Source: Euwallacea fornicatus
Lineage: Eukaryota > Arthropoda > Insecta > Coleoptera > Curculionidae
DNA length: 64,000 nucleotides
NCBI RefSeq assembly: GCF_040115645.1
Contig: NC_089562.1
Coordinates: 2,790,001-2,854,000, forward strand
Direction: 5' to 3'
The translations under genes were made by a program, and so were the position numbers. Positions within the stretch are counted from its first letter, which is position 1, and every line of letters starts with the position of its first letter. This document shows positions 57,801-64,000 of the stretch, in pieces. The notes under the pieces were generated by a model. It searched no databases, was not told the DNA's origin, and was given only the letters and a program-made list of their open reading frames with translations.

Positions 57801-60800
57801 TGAGTACAGGTATGCAAACAATTGGCAGTGTTCACCAATGCAACATCTGAAGACGACTTTACCAAAATTAACACATTGAGGGAAGCTTTGGGTGTGTTCC
57901 AACACCATGACGCTATGACTGGAACTGAAAGGGAGGATGTAGCCCACGATTACATCCGGTTGTTACATAAAGGTATCATCAAATGTGAAGAAGTTACGAG
58001 CCAAGCCCTGTCGTAAGTAACTTACTTCAATATCTTTCTTACTGCACGATTCATTTTTAATTAGTAACAGTAATGAATATGACTGACTCAGAACAGAAAT
58101 TTTGATATAATTTTTTTTTAGGAAATTGACCAAAGTAGAAGACACGACCTTCACAACGTGCCATTATCTCAATATAAGTCAATGCGACGTTACAGAGAAC
58201 CAAGATAACTTCATAGTCACCCTGTATAATCCCTTGGGGAAACCTGCGACCAGATTCGTTCGTTTGCCCATAGTCGAAGACTCTAATGAGATCATCGTAA
58301 CTGACCCGGAAGGTAAGGTAGTAGAGAAGAAAGAATTTGATGATTACCTCATCCCAAAATTGAATTAGCTACATTTAATCTCTATGTCTGGTAGGAAACC
58401 AGCTAACCACCCAGATTCTTCCCGTACACGAATCGGTCCTCACTACTCCGGGAAGAGATAGCAAAGCTAAATTCGACTTAGTGTTTGAAGCTGAGAACAT
58501 TCCACCTTTGGGCTACAAATCATTCTATTACCAAAAGACTCAGAAGGCGAGACCAAAATACCATGATGAGTACCAAATAGTAAGTTAGTAATTTGTAGAT
58601 CGAATTTGAAATGTGGATTTTGCTATAATGAGTAATTTAGTTGAATCACTGAAATTCTCTTTATCTTCAGTTCCTTTGCTAGTGAAGGCACTGAAATTTT
58701 TATTATACGTACAAGTTAATGTATAGAAGAGTTATTACCTCTTGTTAGGAGTCTGAACGAAATATCCATTGATTTTTTCACGCAACACATCCACCATTCA
58801 CCTCAAGATTTACAGTTCTGAGCAATGGAACCTTGACCATCTCAGCAGTGGTATCTATGGTCTTTCTCGTGGTTTTCAGAATGACTGGACCGAATCAACT
58901 CAGGGACCAAAAATAGTCAGGAAAACCAAAGATGGGACTGTTTCAGTAGACGTGGAATACCTGTATTACTCCGGCGCCATTGAGGATAACCCATCATCGA
59001 ACTACATCTTTAGACCAGATCCTGATATCCCGATTAAGGCTCTGTCCGACTCACCTTCATTCACAACCCACACAGGACCATTGGTTACTGAAACCCATTG
59101 GAAGCTCAACGACTGGGGAAGCTTTATTGCTAGGAACTACAGTGGTTCCAAATATGTGGAATTTAATTACTTAGTCGGTCCATTGCCTTAGTAAGTTATC
59201 ATTTATTATGGAAAAAATCCTATGGTTTCATACGAAAATTATTGTTTTAGCGACGAGAATGGCGTTGAAGTGATCGCCAGGTTCACCACAGATTTGGAAT
59301 ATGACGATAAAATTTACACTGACGTTAATGGCAGGGAAATTATCGAACGTATCAGAGATTTCAGGCCGACATGGAATTTGACCGTCACCGAACCAGAAGC
59401 TGGAAATTATTTCCCAATAGTGACCGGGGTTACCTTGAAGAACGAACAAGCTGGTATTGCACTGCTCACCGACAGGGCTCAAGGCGGAGGAAGCATCTCC
59501 TATCAAAATGTTGAATTCATGGTGAGGTCTTAGGCTTGTTGCATCTCTTCGGGAGCACTATTTTCTCACCTGCTATGGGGCTATTTTAAAATTTCCTTTG
59601 CAGATCCATCGAAATACCATTAAGGAGTGCTGTGGTGTCGGTCAACCCTTGAACGAACAAGCCTACGATACCGGAGTGGTGACTCGCGGTTCTCACTATG
59701 TCCTCTTCACTGGTATGTAGAATTTAGGTACAAGAAAGGAGGAAGGGGGGAGGATAAAAAGGAATAGTTGTTGGTGCATTTTGCTTACATCTACGTCTAT
59801 GACTTGTCTGACTAAACAAGTAAGACACATCTGCCTGAATTCCTGAAATAGTGTGGTTTTAGGGGATGTGCTTATCGTTATCTGTATCAATGTTCCTTTT
59901 CGTGCTTCTAGTGAGGCACACAACACAACTACAAGGCAATAATGGTTCATTTTAATTCTGCACTCCTAACACCAAAGGCTAGGACTACAGGAGGGAGAAA
60001 AAGACCAATGTTTCAAATTTTTCTTTGATGAATTATCGATCTTTCATCATGTAATTCTACGTCTATGAGTCGCTCTTGTAAATCATTCAGTGTTATCGTG
60101 CGTTTGCGCATGGAAGTTCTAACGTTGTCCGAGCCCCGCAGCGTTTTCAGAGTGTTTAATTTGGTTGAAACGCTCCCAAACTTCCGTCCAATTATCATTC
60201 TTAAATAATAGAAACCAGAGGTGAATCCTATCATAGTTTGGGAGAAACATTTGTGAAAAATCAAGCGAAATTCTAAATTTTAGAGTAAAAAAAAAACCTG
60301 CACGGCACTGCACTTTGGCCGGTTACCGAAAACTGATTTCCAACTGGGGCCGTGCCGATTTTTCGTTCAGAAGAAAATATTTGTATAAAACTTCCTTGAA
60401 ATTATTGATTGAAGCATATGAATTGAAAATCAAATTCTTATCTGAATCTCATGAGCACCAAATACCTTAGGAGATTGGTCATAATGGAAAAATACTGTAA
60501 TACCTAATAACTATAGTATTTTTCCTTGCCTTTGAAGATTCCACAACAATGCGCTCATTTGGTTACAGGGCTCGAAGAAAATGAAGATTTAACTGCAAAG
60601 GAACTTTCGCAGCAAGTTTATCTAAACTCTTGGACGTTCTTCTCCTCATCGAACGACCAATCTTTTGAAGACTATAGTAAATCACACGTTATGCAGGTAT
60701 GTACCTGTATTGCCATTTCTTAATACGTCTCAAATTAATCAATCTCCTTCAGTTTTCTGGTGTGAACGATGAATCTCTACCCAGAAACGTTCATATCTTG

Positions 60801-61902
60801 ACCGTGGAGCCATGGAGCGCGACTACAGTCCTACTTAGACTCGAAAACTTCGTGGGGAAAGAAGAAACTAATAACTACGGATCATCAACTGTAAATATTC
60901 AAGTAAGTGTGTCTCTGGTAAATCTGTTAACCATCCATTTCATACCTCAAATGCCTTCATCTCTGAAAACAACCCTACAGCTCTCAGTCGTGTCCTAAAT
61001 TACACAATTTTGCATATACAGGGTGTCCAGTTAACAATCTCTCGGGCTCCCATCGGTTTATTTGTGATTTCATAGAGAACTATTATGGGGTCGTATATGA
61101 GGCCAATGAAGGTAAATTTCGAAATTAGTGACAACCATACAGGGTTTCCCAAAAAAAGCGGGACGTCACAAAGTGACATTTTTTAAATGACGCCACCTGC
61201 ACTTTTTTCACATAATAGAGCTACCTCTGGATCCTGTGTTAGTTTCTAGATTTTTTCCCGGGGATGCAGGGACTCGAAGTTATGATGCTTTAAAGGAAAT
61301 TTTAGGCGTTTGTAGTGCCTTACAGGAAGATAATGTCAGAATTAGCTTAAGGTAGATTTGGATAGCTTTAGGATGGACCCTCATATAGGATCATCTTAAC
61401 AGACACGATTGCTCATTTCGACAAAAATACACAGGATGTTTACACCAACAACTTTAATTGGCACCTTTTTAACTTCAGTTTTCTTGAGAACTTCCTCAAA
61501 TCAATCCTCTTCAATTTTGTTAAAAATAATGCCACATTTACCTCAAATGCTAATTATTTCGGTAAAACTTACACTCGTGGCTACGTTCCTGCGTTGCCGC
61601 GGCTTCGATGTATTTTCTTTTCACCCTGTATATTTATCAAGATTTAGTATTACTCACCAATAGTATTTTTCCGACTGAATTAATTAATGAATATATTGTT
61701 CCAGGAATTGTTTACTGCTTTCAAAATCGTAAGCCTGCGTGAGACGAATCTCTCAGCCAATCAGTGGTCTGAGGAAGTCCAGAGGATCATGTTCAATAGA
61801 AACGGACCAGCGGAGGTGAAAGAACCATTGAAAGCCGATGATTTTGATATAACTTTGGAGCCTCTTCAGATAAGGACTTTTGTTGTAGAAATTTCTTATT
61901 AA
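54854..61902 (+). CDS. Lysosomal alpha-mannosidase (GH38, MAN2B1-like), 17 exons
   Basis: Exons: 54854-54934, 55044-55146, 56148-56229, 56304-56489, 56630-56838, 56947-57083, 57336-57472, 57523-57751, 57810-58012, 58122-58312, 58395-58579, 58808-59190, 59251-59521, 59604-59712, 60569-60696, 60753-60902, 61705-61902. All are in phase, giving 993 residues, the family's usual length. A signal peptide (about residues 1-22) is followed by the GH38 catalytic domain: zinc-binding HTHDDLGW (44-51), catalytic nucleophile Asp170 in QIDPFGHSRE and QHHDAMTGT (419-427). The C-terminal beta domains contain ALLTDRAQGG and end in LEPLQIRTF. It removes terminal alpha-linked mannose from N-glycans in lysosomes or as a secreted enzyme. 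The start of exon 12 is uncertain (see findings). AATAAA lies at 61952. Confidence 0.93.
61014..61633. repeat. Non-autonomous element with 12 bp inverted ends in the last alpha-mannosidase intron
   Basis: ATATACAGGGTG at 61014 and its exact reverse complement CACCCTGTATAT at 61622 bound a 620 bp segment in intron 16. An inner TACAGGG motif at about 61139 begins a second repeat-like block (GGGTTTCCCAAAAAAAGCGGG). No coding capacity is seen. The ends resemble the ACAGGGTG ends found around 33.5-33.9 kb. Confidence 0.55.
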
Positions 61903-63625
61903 GAAGTGCATTGTTTATAAATGAATGTTCTTCAACATCTTGCCATTCCATAATAAATAACTAAAATGATTTGCTTTGGTACATCTTATTCATTTTTTCT
62001 TCTTCTTACTAACTATACGTGTTATCCCTTCTGCAGACATCACAACTGATTGTAGATTTCTTGTTAATGATTCCAGTTTGGTACCTTCAAGTCAGTTCGA
62101 ATCAATCAAGTTACTAAACATACATTTTCGTTTACCTCACGCTCCATGCACTGAACACCTATTTGAAGGCCTGCTTAAGCTAAGTCGGGTTTATAAGTTA
62201 ACTTAATCTAAGTCTGATCGATTGACCCCAGAACTTTTGAATGTTAGTTCCTATTTTAGTTAGGGGATTCTCAACAACTCTGTAATCAAACTACATTAAA
62301 TTATTTCTTTTTAAGAAGACTTTGGCAATTCGTCTACCTTCAACGAAATTAGTTTCAACTCTGAAGACCGAATTTTCCATCCCGTAAATCACCCTTGGCC
62401 CTTATCTCGTCCACATGCATTTATCCTGCTCTAAGGGCTAAAAAGACTTGTAATCTCAGTTCTGAGTATTTCTCTGGAATAATCTAAACTGCGAACTAAT
62501 GCCACCAATTCCAGGATATTCACAGATGATAATATGAGTTTTCTTCCATTTGTAGCACCTTCGACATTGGATTATCTAAGGGTTACTAATATAAATAGTT
62601 AACGTCGAAACTTGGCGGTTATAAATAATTTTTTTAGCTTTGTAGAAATAATTCCCTATCGTATTACGTATCTTCTCACGTAGGACTCGGTCCTACTACG
62701 CAAGAGTTAGAGGCAAGGAGAGAGAGCGAGAGAGTTTAGAGAGCATACCACCCACTTACCTCACTAGAGTAGTTATATCTTGTACCTTTGAAGCTGAGTC
62801 AGTCTCGTTGACGATTTAATCGTCGTTATTTCTGATCTCAAGCGTCAAGAAATGAACAATGTAGGACACTATGAGATTTCTACTCTCCGTATTTCTCACT
62901 GGTTTTTCCATCTAAAGGAAATTTAGTAATTTTCATTCGGAGTTTTAAGGTTTAACGTAAAAATATGAAAAAGGAAAACATGCAAAACTGTGAGTTTTAC
63001 AGTTTGAAAAGTTTCGCGACTACCTAATTTTTCCCTGGAGCTGCGCTCAAAATGAGTTGCTCTAAAATTACATAAAATTCTCTAGATTCTTAGAGAAGCA
63101 TGTCGATGACTACGATTAATTCAGTTCATTTTAATAAACGAGTTTTGCCACGAGGGATTTTTGCTATAACAAGCGAAGGATCTTAATTATTAGAGCGAAG
63201 CGCTCCAATCCTATATCATCTTTTTATTCGCTCCGTAACAAAACCTTACGAAACCGATGAGCAAATCTCCATAGAATACCTTATCAAATCCGTCTAGCAC
63301 TAGCAGGATGATTCACGATATAATAAAAAAAAATAGTGATTAATAATTATTCATAAAGATAAAATACTCAAAGATACCCATGCCTTGAATGATTATTCCT
63401 CCACAACAAACTAATGAACAGTATCTAATCAGAGGTTCCAGATCGATTTTTATTACTGAAACAGGATCTAACATTGTTATTTCAATTTGTGTCGTCGATC
63501 TCAATGTTTTGGCCAAAAACCGCGATTTTTACTTAAATTTAGTGCTTCCAGTAAGTAAGGTAAGTGTGATGATACTATAGTAAGGAGGTAATGTTATTGC
63601 TGCTCGTGCTTCATCTAATATACAT
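61903..63625. other. Intergenic region
   Basis: The 3' UTR of the alpha-mannosidase gene (AATAAA at 61952), then AT-rich DNA with a short GA-rich run near 62719 (agagagcgagagag). No gene is recognised. Confidence 0.45.
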
Positions 63626-63629
63626 GCGA

Positions 63630-64000
63630 GAATAGTTCCGGGACTACCCGATCTAATACATAGAGAAGAAACAATTAGATAATATGAAATTATTGCTGAA
63701 GCGATGTTCTATACTTTGTTTATAGTCAGAAGGTTTGAATGCTTCACAATAGGCACCGACCTCGGACTGCGCCCCTTCATTATTGGTGAATCAATATCAC
63801 CGAGCGATTTTTCTAAGTGTGGAAGTAGGAAAAAATCTAAAAAGGCTAAATGTGACGAATAGCGTGAATGAGCAAAAAGTTCCTAACCAAATTGGTTGAC
63901 TTTGATCATCGCGATGATGCAAGGGTGGCCTGACGAGTTGTCCTGATGAAACAGGACTTTTTTCGCCAAATGCGGTGGATTTTTCCAAATTTCTTTGCTC
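63630..64000 (-). mobile_element. Degenerate mariner-type transposon remnant at the right edge
   Basis: Reading the minus strand from the right edge, a frame-shifted mariner/SETMAR-like transposase C-terminus can be followed: KVLFHQDNSSGHP (usual: FHHDNAPAH) near 63945, a shifted NQFG.ELFAHSRYSSHLAFLDFFL (usual: LPHPPYSPDLAPSDFFL) near 63850, then PHLEKSLG. A mariner-end-like stretch, GTTCCGGGACTACCCGA, at about 63636 resembles the one at 44903. The element continues beyond the window. Confidence 0.65.

Noticed and set aside
60535..60570. Apparent frameshift at the start of alpha-mannosidase exon 15
   Set aside because: Using the better acceptor ggttacag at 60568 in place of tttgaag at 60534 restores the required phase and gives a normal family sequence, so there is no lesion.

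Overview
The window is eukaryotic and almost certainly from an insect, with a beetle as the best guess. Genes are multi-exon with GT-AG introns of roughly 50 bp to 3.3 kb, intergenic DNA is AT-rich, and remnants of Tc1/mariner-type DNA transposons are scattered through it. The protein families (Cbl with a UBA tail, CMTR2, ABHD12, insect-type UGT, lysosomal alpha-mannosidase) are animal families. Gene models were built by hand from splice junctions. In the eight multi-exon models whose ends both lie in the window, splice phases agree at every junction.

Left part (1-21 kb): the 5' part of a CMTR2-like cap methyltransferase (minus, runs off the left edge); an unassigned exon-like frame; an intronless POT/SLC15 peptide-transporter-like gene (plus); an 11-exon glycerol-kinase-family gene (plus) whose catalytic motifs are degraded although its frame is intact; and a 7-exon Cbl E3 ubiquitin ligase (minus).

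Middle (21-43 kb): Cbl lies head to head with a DNAJB12/B14-like membrane co-chaperone (plus). Their shared promoter region holds a MITE-like inverted repeat. The DNAJB gene has two tandem, equal-length, diverged copies of its terminal exon, so it probably makes two alternative C-termini. Then come a low-complexity charged gene with a signal-like N-terminus (minus, 5' incomplete), about 5 kb of repeat-rich DNA, a dead Tc1-like transposase, a 7-exon coiled-coil gene with an apparent GC-AG intron, and an 8-exon ABHD12-like serine hydrolase.

Right part (43-64 kb): a 5'-truncated, unprocessed UGT pseudogene; a mariner remnant; an intact 6-exon UDP-glycosyltransferase whose second intron carries a 1.84 kb mariner-type element with terminal inverted repeats of about 320 bp; a 17-exon lysosomal alpha-mannosidase (GH38) with a MITE-like insertion in its last intron; and another mariner remnant at the right edge.

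The genes do not form a pathway. The window is an ordinary gene neighbourhood with some functional themes: detoxification and glycan turnover (UGT, alpha-mannosidase), lipid and glycerol metabolism (GK-like, ABHD12), and protein quality control or signalling (DNAJB, Cbl). The most notable items are the catalytically degraded glycerol-kinase paralogue and the duplicated alternative terminal exons of the DNAJ gene. I saw no CRISPR arrays, operons, rRNA or tRNA genes.
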